Positions 1 to 8,424 of a stretch of DNA of 39,764 bases are shown piece by piece. Within the stretch, counting starts at the first letter, position 1, and each line of letters opens with the position of its first letter. Position numbers and translations under genes: made by a program. Origin of the DNA: Candidatus Roizmanbacteria bacterium RIFCSPHIGHO2_02_FULL_37_13b (GTDB lineage Bacteria > Patescibacteriota > Microgenomatia > UBA1406 > HO2-37-13b). The stretch lies in contig MFZK01000013.1 of NCBI GenBank assembly GCA_001789395.1, forward strand, positions 1 to 39,764, given 5' to 3'. Below the pieces are notes generated by a model that searched no databases, was not told the origin of the DNA, and saw only the letters and a program-made list of their open reading frames with translations.

Positions 1-420
1 AACGATGGTTATTCAACAGTTCTCGCTGCAGAAGGAACAAGAAGCTCAAAGCCTTTTCTGGAGCGACGAGTCACATCAGGATTGGCAGATTTGGCGCTTC
101 GTAGTGGAGCTCCGGTTGTCCCAGTTGTTCTTCGTGGATTTAGTCATATTCAGACAAAAGATGATAGATTTCCTAAACTATTGCCAGAGAGGAGAGAGGA
201 TGGAGAACTGCATCGTCGTCATGTCTTAGTTTATTTTGGTGAACCGGTTTCTTTTCCTCAAGTTGATGATCCTAGGAGACCTGATCGACTTCCAGTGATG
301 CATCGGCTGGACGCCATATATCAAGGGATATATGAAGGACTAGAACAAGCTCCCTATTCTGATATCTGGGATCAGTCGTTATCAACCTCGGAGGTTGATA
401 ACGTTGTTGCACCGGGATAA
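1..420 (+). CDS. 1-acylglycerol-3-phosphate acyltransferase-like protein (PlsC family), 5'-truncated
   Basis: The frame is open at the window edge and ends at TAA 418-420, so only the C-terminal 139 residues are present. The partial protein contains EGTRS followed by a run ending GLADLALRSGAPVVPV. These match blocks III and IV of PlsC/LPLAT acyltransferases (the EGTR substrate-binding motif and the later VPV block). The family transfers acyl groups to lysophosphatidate at the inner membrane. The catalytic NHxxxxD block would lie upstream and cannot be seen. The last about 15 codons run through a REP palindrome (378-402), so the C-terminal residues LSTSEVDNVV are partly repeat-encoded. Family is fairly sure; exact acyl acceptor is unknown. 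Confidence 0.75.
   Translation, partial: NDGYSTVLAAEGTRSSKPFLERRVTSGLADLALRSGAPVVPVVLRGFSHIQTKDDRFPKLLPERREDGELHRRHVLVYFGEPVSFPQVDDPRRPDRLPVMHRLDAIYQGIYEGLEQAPYSDIWDQSLSTSEVDNVVAPG
378..402. repeat. REP-1 palindrome, copy 1
   Basis: Perfect palindrome with 12-base arms (GTTATCAACCTC and GAGGTTGATAAC) around a single G. The core is found again at 1236, 13061 and 22140. It lies inside the 3' end of the PlsC gene and, with the 1236 copy, brackets RAYT 1. Confidence 0.9.
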
Positions 421-467
421 AAGTGCATTTATGACCCATTGCTGGTCTTGAAAATGGTAAAGTAATT

Positions 468-1142
468 CTATGATTCATAATCTTTTATAGCTCCTAATTT
501 TTTTTGCGTTTCAGCGTGATCTAGAGTGAATTTGATTAAACTCTCTCGATTATGCTTGAATTCGGTTAAGACCATATCAGTGCTGATAAGCTTTATACCA
601 CCTTTTTTTGCGTATTCATGTAATGATGACCATTGATAATTCACTAATTGTTCCTTAATTTTAATAACACGAGTTGTATAGGGATTTAAATGAATATAGC
701 GGGTACCGTGAATTAATTGCTCACGAGTGACAATTTCTACCGCTTTAAATTGTGTTAAGAAAATAGGACCATTTCGTACTGTTTTTGTGTTGGTAAAACG
801 GGTAAATGAATTCAGTACATCGGCGATATATTTAGAAATTCCATTTGCTTTTAATTGCTGTAATAGTAAATGAAAGTGATTAGGCATCAGGCAATATGCA
901 AGTATTCTTACTTTGTGTGAATTTTTTATAGAAATTTTATTGATTATTTGGCCTTGCAATTTTGGTGGCATTTTTTTGAATTTAGAATAAGAAACCGTAG
1001 CATTATTAGAACGGTAATATTTAAGAAGATCCAAAAAAAGATAAGAGGATGCAGTAAATTCGAAAACCTTCTTATGATCAATAGTTTTATTGAAAATATG
1101 GTAAATTTTGTCATTTACGAGCGGTATCTTTCTGCCTGGCAT
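468..1142 (-). CDS. REP-associated tyrosine transposase (RAYT 1, Y1_Tnp/IS200-like)
   Basis: A 224-residue Y1-type single-strand transposase. The HUH signature is in MPNHFHLLL, and YIHLNPY follows in the C-terminal half, as in the other two RAYTs of this window. I start the gene at the ATG of MPGRKIPLVNDKIYHIFNKT. The two sister proteins begin MPRRR and MPSRR at the same place, so the 17 extra residues available upstream are probably not translated. RAYTs are thought to cut and move REP palindromes rather than themselves. The gene is complete, with no frameshift, and is bracketed by REP-1 palindromes. About 30 percent identical by eye to RAYT 3 over the core. Confidence 0.85.
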   Translation of the reverse strand: MPGRKIPLVNDKIYHIFNKTIDHKKVFEFTASSYLFLDLLKYYRSNNATVSYSKFKKMPPKLQGQIINKISIKNSHKVRILAYCLMPNHFHLLLQQLKANGISKYIADVLNSFTRFTNTKTVRNGPIFLTQFKAVEIVTREQLIHGTRYIHLNPYTTRVIKIKEQLVNYQWSSLHEYAKKGGIKLISTDMVLTEFKHNRESLIKFTLDHAETQKKLGAIKDYES

Positions 1143-1235
1143 GCAATTATTATCCACAAGTGAAACACAATTGCAACGGACTATTATCATCAAAAATCGC
1201 TATTTAGCTTGTTGTGAAAACCTAAATATTTTCAA

Positions 1236-1256
1236 TATCAACCTCGGAGGTTGATA
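1236..1256. repeat. REP-1 palindrome, copy 2
   Basis: Arms TATCAACCTC and GAGGTTGATA around G. Lies about 95 bases upstream of the RAYT 1 start codon. Confidence 0.9.
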
Positions 1257-1331
1257 GATGAGAGAGGATGGATTATAAAGACGATTTAAACGCATGGCAG
1301 AATTTAGTTTTAACGGATTAAAAAAGAGTTG

Positions 1332-2567
1332 TCAACACTTCGGATCATCACATTTTAAGTCGCGCGTGCCGCCGGAGACACAGGTAAATCCTCGCTCTAG
1401 ACAATAAGCTTTACAAATAGAATATTCATCGAATTTAAATTCCCGACAAGCGGGTTTACCAACGCTTTTGCAACATATCAAATTTGCGGCAAAATCCCAA
1501 TCCCATCCACCTTTGTCGCTTTTTTTAGCAGCGCAGTAATTCATCGATACCTGATAGACTTTATCGTTATTACACGTAATTTCAGCTTCATAGTAGCATG
1601 ACGAAGTAGACCGGCCCAGCTTTGAACAACTGATGAATTCTCCTGTGAATTGCTTAGGGGATAGGTTTAACTTCTTATAAACGCAATCAAATCCAGTCTC
1701 AGGTTCAGGCACACATCGGCAGATCGTGACGGCTTCTTTTTTCCAATCAGCTTCAGAAAGACAACCCCCGCGACCAGTTGGTACCTGGCGACTAATGGTT
1801 CTATTATCGTTTTGTGTATTACCGTGGCATGTAAAAGTTGCACCATCATAACATGGAGTCCCTCCAAAAGCATGTACTAAACGGCCCCATCGGAAGCCGT
1901 CAGCATAACAACTTGCATTTGGTGATTCATCAGGAGATGAAGTATCTGTTTTTACATTGACCGGAACTACATAGTTTTTTCTGCAATCAATAACATCAGT
2001 GGCATTTATATCGTTTTTTGAAATGTTGGAATCATCGGCAGTGACCCCTGGAATACAGATTACACTAATCTTGCTTTTTCCTTGTTTAATGGCTTTGAAA
2101 GTTATCGTAGCGACTTTGCCTTTTCCTGTTCGATAGTCTTTTGCCTCCTCGACAACGCTAGCGAGATAAATATTCCCCGGTTTTGAGTAAAGATCAGAAT
2201 AAACCAGTGTCATAAAACCACCATCTTCTGCCGATAGTGGCTCAATAGAAGATTTGTCATATTGGAGACGTACATCTGAACTTAGAATTTCATATTGCCC
2301 GGCATCAACATAGACATCGACCTTAAATGTTTGGTTTACTGAAGTCGTTTTTTCTGAAGTATCCAATTTAATAATGGCTGGAAAATTTACACTTTGTTTA
2401 TCGAATGTTTTTGCAATCATCCCATATGAGGTCGGATTAAGTGATTGTTGTTTTATTTGTTCGATTGATGCGACGATCAAGACCGTAAATAAAACTAAAA
2501 AGAAAAAAATCGCATAGAGAAATATTTTTTGTCGTCTTAAAGATGCGCTTATTTTTTTTAACTCCAT
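1332..2567 (-). CDS. Membrane-anchored cohesin-domain protein with Cys-rich C-terminus
   Basis: 411 residues. An N-terminal membrane helix (about residues 14-36, uncleaved-anchor type) is followed by a cohesin-like beta-sandwich at about 60-195. It has the usual layout: a phrase like FKVDVYVDAGQ, then the V-LQYD block, then GKGKVATITFKA. Cohesins bind dockerin modules, and dockerins occur in two proteins of this window (3984-7406 and 28298-31942). Residues 215-411 hold roughly twenty cysteines, suggesting a disulfide-rich extracellular region of unknown function. The start is supported by a promoter (TTGACA, 16 bases, TATTTT) that ends 7 bases before the ATG. No C-terminal sorting signal is seen. 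Cohesin assignment is by pattern; partner specificity is inferred. Confidence 0.75.
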   Translation of the reverse strand: MELKKISASLRRQKIFLYAIFFFLVLFTVLIVASIEQIKQQSLNPTSYGMIAKTFDKQSVNFPAIIKLDTSEKTTSVNQTFKVDVYVDAGQYEILSSDVRLQYDKSSIEPLSAEDGGFMTLVYSDLYSKPGNIYLASVVEEAKDYRTGKGKVATITFKAIKQGKSKISVICIPGVTADDSNISKNDINATDVIDCRKNYVVPVNVKTDTSSPDESPNASCYADGFRWGRLVHAFGGTPCYDGATFTCHGNTQNDNRTISRQVPTGRGGCLSEADWKKEAVTICRCVPEPETGFDCVYKKLNLSPKQFTGEFISCSKLGRSTSSCYYEAEITCNNDKVYQVSMNYCAAKKSDKGGWDWDFAANLICCKSVGKPACREFKFDEYSICKAYCLERGFTCVSGGTRDLKCDDPKC

Positions 2568-2574
2568 TAAATTA

Positions 2575-2602
2575 AAAATAACAAATATTCAAAATATGTC
2601 AA
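2575..2602 (-). promoter_or_regulatory. Promoter of the cohesin gene
   Basis: TTGACA (2597-2602), 16-base spacer, TATTTT (2575-2580), then 7 bases to the ATG. Predicts a leaderless or nearly leaderless mRNA. Confidence 0.55.
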
Positions 2603-2717
2603 GTAATTTCAAATCACCTATATTTTATTAAAAATAGACGAAGTATCTGTCAACGTAAATGTAGGAATAAAACTCGAAGAACGTACAATTAAGTAGAACG
2701 AAGGTTATTCACAACTA

Positions 2718-3395
2718 TTACCTAGATTTTCTGAGCTTCAAGCCGACAAAACCGCTGATGGCCGAAAAAGTAGCGATAAATATCGCATATTCAGGACCAG
2801 CTGAAGGAACTTTTTCTATCCTAGTCATCTCTCCTTTTACCGCTGTTGAGGTGATAGCAGGTGTAGTATAAGCAGTTGTTTTTTGTTCAATACAAAACTG
2901 CGCGACATCAGAATCATTAACTTTATCGTTGTAGCTTTCTGCTTTGTTATTTAGACAAGAAGCACTAATATTGCCGGGTAAATTTGCCCGCATTTTAAAG
3001 TAATAAATCTTTTCTTCACCTGCAGCAAAATCGCCTATATTAGCGGTAACGACACGACTTCCAGAATCAAATGTTCCAATTCCATCCATAGGATCAACGT
3101 AAGTAGGCACGAAGTCTCTTAAAGTCACGCCTGTAATGGTAGTATTGGATGTGTTTTTGACCTTGACTTGGAACCAAATATCTTCACCCTGGTTAAAATA
3201 ACGGTCACCAGTGGGAATATTATCGACATAATTTTTAGTGTCATTAGCATCTCCATTGGGTCGACCTACGAGTTTGTCAACGGTTATTGAATATGAAAAT
3301 GTAGATGGTTGATAAGCCCCATATTCGGCTCTGACGCCAGATGCAATAAATAGACTAAGAAAAATCAAAGTTGAAAAAAGAGCAAGTTTTTTCAT
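2718..3395 (-). CDS. Secreted surface protein with DUF11-like domain and VPSAGPE sorting-type C-terminus
   Basis: 225 residues. A clear signal peptide (MKKLALFSTLIFLSLF...VRA) precedes an extracellular domain. That domain contains IWFQVKVKNTSNTTITGVTLRD, a pattern typical of DUF11/conserved-repeat beta-sandwiches. The C-terminus is VPSAGPE, a hydrophobic span, then KLRKSR. This is the three-part layout of a sortase-type or related cell-wall sorting signal. No sortase is in the window, so the tail could equally be a simple membrane anchor. A longer frame from a TTG at 3434 is ruled out because that TTG is the first half of the -35 box. The consensus promoter ends 10 bases before the ATG chosen here. 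Confidence 0.75.
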   Translation of the reverse strand: MKKLALFSTLIFLSLFIASGVRAEYGAYQPSTFSYSITVDKLVGRPNGDANDTKNYVDNIPTGDRYFNQGEDIWFQVKVKNTSNTTITGVTLRDFVPTYVDPMDGIGTFDSGSRVVTANIGDFAAGEEKIYYFKMRANLPGNISASCLNNKAESYNDKVNDSDVAQFCIEQKTTAYTTPAITSTAVKGEMTRIEKVPSAGPEYAIFIATFSAISGFVGLKLRKSR

Positions 3396-3405
3396 ATATG
3401 AAGGT

Positions 3406-3434
3406 ATTATACTATAAGTTTTTTTATTTGTCAA
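3406..3434 (-). promoter_or_regulatory. Consensus promoter of the VPSAG surface-protein gene
   Basis: TTGACA (3429-3434), 17-base spacer, TATAAT (3406-3411): a perfect sigma-70 consensus. The expected transcription start is only a few bases before the ATG at 3395, and there is no Shine-Dalgarno site. Confidence 0.85.
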
Positions 3435-3511
3435 CCTATCATATCAAATGTGCGAATTAAGCGGCTTATGATTGATTCTGAGCGTAGCCGAATATATCCA
3501 CTATAGGGTAA

Positions 3512-3934
3512 TCATCGACAAAGTTGTTTTTTTAGAAGTTCTTTTTGCCCGTCAGGTAATTTATTAAATTGATCGACAAAGGGCTTCAGCGCTGCATCAT
3601 ATATAATCGCCTGAGCGGTATTACCTGCAACAGAGGCGGTTTTTTCGATTTGATCAGTAGTTTCAGTGACAAGATAATCTGCCAAATCTTCCGACTTCTT
3701 TTTAAGGCTGTCTGCATTAAATTGGCTCATCAATCCTTTGACGTCGCCTAATGGATTTTTTATATCTTTTATGCTAGATGAATTATTTTGTGGATCTTTG
3801 TTTTGGGATTGCGGTTTTTTCACAAAACGCGACACGACTAAGCCCAAACAAAGTAAAATTACTAAAAATAGTACTTTGATTGAGATAATTTTTGTATCGA
3901 TAGGCTCAACTTTTCTCAGTCTAATTTTTTTCAT
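3512..3934 (-). CDS. Small single-pass membrane protein, unknown function
   Basis: 140 residues. A basic N-terminus (MKKIRLRKVEP) leads into one membrane helix at about residues 19-40. A charged, Ser/Asn/Gln-rich extracellular or periplasmic part follows. It ends in a possible amphipathic region (QFNKLPDGQKELLKKQLC) with a single C-terminal cysteine. I do not recognise a family. It is divergent from the dockerin phosphoesterase gene, with only 49 bases between the two starts, so the two may share control. Size, start and hydrophobic span argue that it is real. Confidence 0.6.
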   Translation of the reverse strand: MKKIRLRKVEPIDTKIISIKVLFLVILLCLGLVVSRFVKKPQSQNKDPQNNSSSIKDIKNPLGDVKGLMSQFNADSLKKKSEDLADYLVTETTDQIEKTASVAGNTAQAIIYDAALKPFVDQFNKLPDGQKELLKKQLCR

Positions 3935-3948
3935 AGCTATTATTATTA

Positions 3949-3977
3949 TTGATTATGCCACAAATTTTCATTAAAAT
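3949..3977 (+). promoter_or_regulatory. Promoter of the dockerin metallophosphoesterase gene
   Basis: TTGATT (3949-3954), 17-base spacer, TAAAAT (3972-3977), then 6 bases to the ATG at 3984. Predicts a leaderless mRNA. Confidence 0.65.
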
Positions 3978-3983
3978 GAAAAA

Positions 3984-6900
3984 ATGAGTAGAAAGAGTCT
4001 ATTTTCTTCCCGGTCAGGTGAGGTCTTGACTACATTAGCTATTGCATCGCTTGTTATAGTCGCGTTGGGTGTAATTCTTGGTGGTCGTTCAATAACACAA
4101 ACTAAAAGATCATCTAGTTTTGCCCAACAGCCGACGTCTTCAGTTTGTGATTATGGCAGTTATAGTCAAGTAAGATACAAAGGTCAGATATTAACCGGCA
4201 TCTCTGGATTTGGCTATCACAGAACTTTTCCCTTTATCACAGGAACTCCCATTGCGTCATTAAGCGGTGAATTTAAAATAGTCAATCCTCAGGATAAAGC
4301 CGAAGTTGTTTGGACGCCGGCAGACATTAGTACAAATACCGCAAAGAATCAAACTGCAGTAATTCAACTGACCTCTCAAGAAGGCACTAAGGCAAAAGAT
4401 TACCAGGTAGTTGGCACTTTTTGCTATGATTTAGACCCAAGTGGCAAAATATCTGGTGACCCTTTAACGTGTAGTTCCTTTTGTAAAGATAAACAATCAC
4501 AGTATCCATCGACAAAGATAAGTTCCTGTGAATACGGATGGGAAAAAGCTGTGGCAGCAATTGATGGTATTCGCGTCGGATGCGGCGGGCGAGTGCAATA
4601 TGGATGGAATGTATTGCTTAAAGGTGAAATAACCCCCTCGCCGACAGCCAGTCCGACTCCGACAAAATCAAAAATTCAACCAACCGAGCCGAAGACGGAG
4701 TCTCAACCAACCCTCGGTGTTGTCAATTGTCCAAGCAATCAAGGAATTATCAAGGGGAAAATCACTCCTTCTGGAAGTGATCCTGATTGCACGTCAGAGG
4801 TCGGATGTCAGGTAAAGCTAAGTCTGTGTGGATTAAATGCAGCAGGTAATATCGATTGCGGCATCAATACTAATTATGGATTTGCGTTTACCGGAGAGGC
4901 TAAAAATTGGAATTATCAGATAAACTATACAATACCGGCTAATAAAAAAATGGGTTTAGTCCTTTGGTCAAGCCTTTATGATAAAAATAATACCTGGTTA
5001 AAGTCTTACGCCATCAAATCAGAAGCGGTTTCATGCACGGGTGTTGGTAAAAAAGCGGGTTATTATCCTCAAGACTGTATTTTGGATCTTCTGGAGATGG
5101 TAAGTTCTTGTACAGTTGAACAGGATTATAAGTTTAATTATGGCACTCCATTTGTTACCATCGCACCAATTAAAACCCCAACACCGGTTCTTAGTCAATC
5201 AGTTCTACCTTCGAGCGTGCTGGTTTCACCGACCTCTACTATCGACCCAAGCTCGACTCTGCCGCCTCCGACCAGGATACCGACGCCGACAAGCAGGCCG
5301 ACCTCAACTCCAATTCCTCCAACTTCAACGCCAATACCGACAGTCACAACCGGACCAATCAGCTGTAATATATTATCTACAGGACATTTACATCTAAATA
5401 CATTGATTGGGGAGCGAGATTTCACTGAAATTAAAGATTTCAATCGTCAATGGCATATGTTGACCAATCAACCAAATTCTCAACCTGTCTATTTCAAAAA
5501 TGGTCATTATGGTTTAAATAATGATGGATCAAGAATTTCATATAATCGTACTTATGTACCCGGGACAGATCGTGAAATTTGTGTTAAATTAAATTACGAT
5601 CAAGAATACTACAAAATAAACAGAGCCTTCATGAATAGTAATAATAGCCAAAAAGCCACATCCCGAACCATTGATTCTGACAATAATGGCGAATCGGAAA
5701 CGCTCTGTATTCCTTTTGACTGCACCTTGACTGATTTTGATTATGGCTTTGTCGTAGAGCAAAAGATGGTGTCAAGACCGTTAAAAGTCGCTGTTGTATC
5801 AGATCAAGGCCTGGATGGACAAAATTCTCCAGGTCTTACGTCACCATTGGCAGATCCAAGTGAAGTCTGGAAGCTTGTAAGAAGCGTCTCGCCAGATTTA
5901 ATTTTAAATGGTGGCGATTTTGATCGAGTGGGTGATTCCGAAGGCTGGTATAGGATGATAACCAATGGTATTGCAAACTTACCGATTCTTCTTGAAGCTG
6001 GAAATCATGAAACTTTTGAGAATTATTGGTTGCGCTATCAACCGAAAGTAATAGAACTTGTCAAGAAAAATTCCAATGCTTACTGTGACTACAGCGATGA
6101 GAGCCAAATAGGGCTTAATTATTCCTGTACTTTCAAGGGAATCACGACGGTATTCGTAAATAATAATGAAGGTAATCCGCAAGCTTGGTCTGATGATCGT
6201 CGAGCCACATATATAACCAATATTTTCTCCGAGACACGTTCCCCATGGAAGATATGTATATGGCACCGACCAAATACTGAAATTCAACTTGGTACGAAAT
6301 CCTATAATTCTGGATGGTTATCATATGAAGCTTGCCGACGTGCCGGAGCTATAATCATCAACTCTGATGAGCATATGTATTCGCGTACCAAGACAATTTC
6401 TGATTTTGTCAATTTAACTGCTGATCCTGCATGTAATCAGACGGATAATGTTTGTGTCAGTCCGGGTAAAACGATATCCATTGTCAATGCATTGGGGGGT
6501 ACTCATGAACATCGGAGTCAGTGGCGATGTCGATTAAACGATGAATCAACAGATAAGAACGGTTTGGGAACAATAAATTGCAATGGGAAAGACGGTCGAC
6601 AAATTTGGGCAAAAAGTTATGCTAATAATATTAAAACTTATAAAGACAAACAAGGTTCAAATTGGGGAGAAAGAAATAGTATCAATTATTCCGATAATAT
6701 CGTCTCACATACTAAGTCGGGAGCTTTGTTTTTTACCTTTAATGATGGAGCTTCAAATCGGGCAAGTGCTACTTTTAAGACTGTTGATGGTACTGAAATT
6801 GACAGATTTACGATTAATGCCGGTGATATTTCGACTAAACCAATGAGTTCTCCTGCTGTGTCACCCAGTATATCAAATAGACAGTCAATTCCCAGTCAGA

Positions 6901-7406
6901 ATTTCTTCGTAAAATTAAATATTAGTAATCCGTCTAAATTAAGTATAAGTAAAGTTGAAATCAAGGTTTGCCGTAGGGGTAATCCAAATGATTGTACGAC
7001 GATTACTAAAACAGTAGATCTATCAAAAGACACCGTGTCTCTAATTGAAAATTTACTACAAATTAATGGTACGCCCATACTTCAAAACGACAAGCTGGAT
7101 CTATCATGCACCATGTTTTTTAGTTCTGGCCAGACAGCAGACTGTTCATCAAGATCTCTGAGCGGAGATAATGGAGCCATATTTGATGTTGATGTAATGA
7201 GCAATGGTCAGGTCGTTTCCGATGCTAAGACGCAAAGAGAACTTTGTGATATCCGTCCACCACGAGATCTAATTACTAATGGTTTGGACTTTGCCTACAT
7301 GGTGTCTAATTATTTGACTCCTGCAGCTGATGTCAATGGAGATGGGACGACCAACGCTGGTGATCTTTCTGCCTGCTATCGCTGGATAGATGAAGTTGAA
7401 GACTGA
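3984..7406 (+). CDS. Giant secreted metallophosphoesterase with C-terminal dockerin
   Basis: 1140 residues. An N-terminal membrane helix (about 14-36) is followed by two Cys-containing domains separated by Pro/Thr/Ser linkers (about 219-243 and 396-456), and then a calcineurin-like phosphoesterase from about residue 600. Motifs in order: SDQG (D607), GGDFD (D645), GNHE (N674, H675), WHRP (H761) and DEHMYSR (D795, H797). This resembles the purple-acid-phosphatase order DxG/GD/GNHE/H/HxHxYxR, except that the first His of the last motif is Asp. The C-terminus (about 1090-1137) has a dockerin-type calcium loop, DVNGDGTTNAGDLS. The protein probably docks onto a cohesin at the cell surface. Phosphoesterase activity is plausible, but the substrate is unknown. 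Its 3' end overlaps the convergent methyltransferase gene by 31 bases. Confidence 0.8.
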   Translation: MSRKSLFSSRSGEVLTTLAIASLVIVALGVILGGRSITQTKRSSSFAQQPTSSVCDYGSYSQVRYKGQILTGISGFGYHRTFPFITGTPIASLSGEFKIVNPQDKAEVVWTPADISTNTAKNQTAVIQLTSQEGTKAKDYQVVGTFCYDLDPSGKISGDPLTCSSFCKDKQSQYPSTKISSCEYGWEKAVAAIDGIRVGCGGRVQYGWNVLLKGEITPSPTASPTPTKSKIQPTEPKTESQPTLGVVNCPSNQGIIKGKITPSGSDPDCTSEVGCQVKLSLCGLNAAGNIDCGINTNYGFAFTGEAKNWNYQINYTIPANKKMGLVLWSSLYDKNNTWLKSYAIKSEAVSCTGVGKKAGYYPQDCILDLLEMVSSCTVEQDYKFNYGTPFVTIAPIKTPTPVLSQSVLPSSVLVSPTSTIDPSSTLPPPTRIPTPTSRPTSTPIPPTSTPIPTVTTGPISCNILSTGHLHLNTLIGERDFTEIKDFNRQWHMLTNQPNSQPVYFKNGHYGLNNDGSRISYNRTYVPGTDREICVKLNYDQEYYKINRAFMNSNNSQKATSRTIDSDNNGESETLCIPFDCTLTDFDYGFVVEQKMVSRPLKVAVVSDQGLDGQNSPGLTSPLADPSEVWKLVRSVSPDLILNGGDFDRVGDSEGWYRMITNGIANLPILLEAGNHETFENYWLRYQPKVIELVKKNSNAYCDYSDESQIGLNYSCTFKGITTVFVNNNEGNPQAWSDDRRATYITNIFSETRSPWKICIWHRPNTEIQLGTKSYNSGWLSYEACRRAGAIIINSDEHMYSRTKTISDFVNLTADPACNQTDNVCVSPGKTISIVNALGGTHEHRSQWRCRLNDESTDKNGLGTINCNGKDGRQIWAKSYANNIKTYKDKQGSNWGERNSINYSDNIVSHTKSGALFFTFNDGASNRASATFKTVDGTEIDRFTINAGDISTKPMSSPAVSPSISNRQSIPSQNFFVKLNISNPSKLSISKVEIKVCRRGNPNDCTTITKTVDLSKDTVSLIENLLQINGTPILQNDKLDLSCTMFFSSGQTADCSSRSLSGDNGAIFDVDVMSNGQVVSDAKTQRELCDIRPPRDLITNGLDFAYMVSNYLTPAADVNGDGTTNAGDLSACYRWIDEVED

Positions 7407-8056
7407 TTATCTTGAGTTGGTTTTTTAATGATTAATCTTGATTGGCCGGATGATTGATTGGGATCGGGATACATATCCGTTAGTCCAAGATCTGCTATTG
7501 TTATATCTTGGATATTTACAGTAAGACCCGCTTTTTTCCATATGCTGTCTAAGTCTTGATACTCATCCTTATACGATTCTGCATATATGGGGGCTAATCT
7601 AGCTTCACCTCCTGGCTTCAAGACTCTCGCTAATTCGGAAGCCCATTGTTTTGCCAACGTGGATTTGAGGTGTGGTGATGCAAACACTGTCACTGAATAG
7701 TTAGCGAAGATGAAATCAAAACTTTCAGCTGCAAAAGGCAGGCTTTGAGCAGTTGCTGCGACAGATTGGTGCTGCCAATCCGGAATTCCGGTAATTATTT
7801 CACGAAATCTATTTGGATTATCGAGACCATAATCAGGATTAAGACAGATAACTGTTGTTTTTATACCAGCGTCTTTGAGTTCACGCGAGAATCTTTCAGT
7901 TTCGCCCGAGCCTAAATCTAAAATAGTCTTATCTCGTAGATCTTCACGATTAAAACCCAAAAAACCCTCATACATTTCAAGATTGCGTTCTCTACCTTCA
8001 CGTGCGGTTGTTTCGGGGATAAACCACGAAGAATCGTTTGAATCTTTAACATCCAT
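7376..8056 (-). CDS. Class I SAM-dependent methyltransferase
   Basis: 226 residues. Motif I is ILDLGSGETE, preceded by a region like EMYEGFLGFNREDLRDKT. Motif IV/post-I elements are FDFIFANYSV and LARVLKPGGEARLAPI, all typical of the Methyltransf_11 type. The substrate cannot be told from sequence. I start at the ATG of MDVKDSN, because a TATAAT (8063-8068) ends exactly 6 bases upstream. The alternative TTG six codons earlier lies across that -10 box. The gene is convergent with, and overlaps, the dockerin phosphoesterase gene. Confidence 0.75.
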   Translation of the reverse strand: MDVKDSNDSSWFIPETTAREGRERNLEMYEGFLGFNREDLRDKTILDLGSGETERFSRELKDAGIKTTVICLNPDYGLDNPNRFREIITGIPDWQHQSVAATAQSLPFAAESFDFIFANYSVTVFASPHLKSTLAKQWASELARVLKPGGEARLAPIYAESYKDEYQDLDSIWKKAGLTVNIQDITIADLGLTDMYPDPNQSSGQSRLIIKKPTQDNQSSTSSIQR

Positions 8057-8062
8057 AAATTT

Positions 8063-8068
8063 ATTATA
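8063..8068 (-). promoter_or_regulatory. -10 box of the methyltransferase gene
   Basis: TATAAT six bases before the ATG at 8056. The -35 region is weak. Fits the leaderless pattern seen elsewhere in the window. Confidence 0.5.
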
Positions 8069-8159
8069 CAGCAAAGTAAATTGCTTAGAATCAATATATA
8101 AATGGCAGCGACCGATTTCTAGATTGCAGAATTAATCGTGCGATGAAAGTTTTAAAATG

Positions 8160-8232
8160 AGCCCGGAGCGGGAATCGAACCCGCGACCTTCCCCTTACCA
8201 AGGGGACGTTCTGCCACTGAAACTACCCGGGC
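8160..8232 (-). tRNA. tRNA-Thr (anticodon GGT)
   Basis: Full cloverleaf on the minus strand. The acceptor stem is GCCCGGG with TCCGGGC, the anticodon stem is TCCCC/GGGGA with loop TTGGTAA (anticodon GGT), and the T-arm contains GGTTCGATTCC. The discriminator is T and no CCA is encoded (TCA follows), so CCA must be added after transcription. Confidence 0.95.
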
Positions 8233-8424
8233 TAATTGTTACATTATAGTATATCAGAGGTTGATTTGATGTGAGAAATGGGAGTTCTTTGAATTGGATA
8301 TCTTGATTTTTTGAGTTTTTTGAAGTGGGACTAATTTCTCATCTCAAAAATATCAAATATTCAAAACATCAACATCAAAAATTCCCACTTCACACATTGA
8401 GGCAATTGAATCAATTCAATATTA

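Larger units (their letters stand above)
378..1256 (-). mobile_element. RAYT 1 with bracketing REP-1 palindromes
   Basis: A Y1-type transposase gene (468-1142) lies between two copies of the same palindrome (378-402 and 1236-1256). This is the usual arrangement of REP-associated tyrosine transposases and their cognate repeats. The unit boundaries are inferred from the palindromes; no target-site duplication was identified. Confidence 0.7.

Noticed and set aside
1257-1331. Short gap between the RAYT 1 unit and the cohesin gene
   Set aside because: Checked for a gene or terminator; only a six-codon frame and AT-rich sequence, nothing to report.
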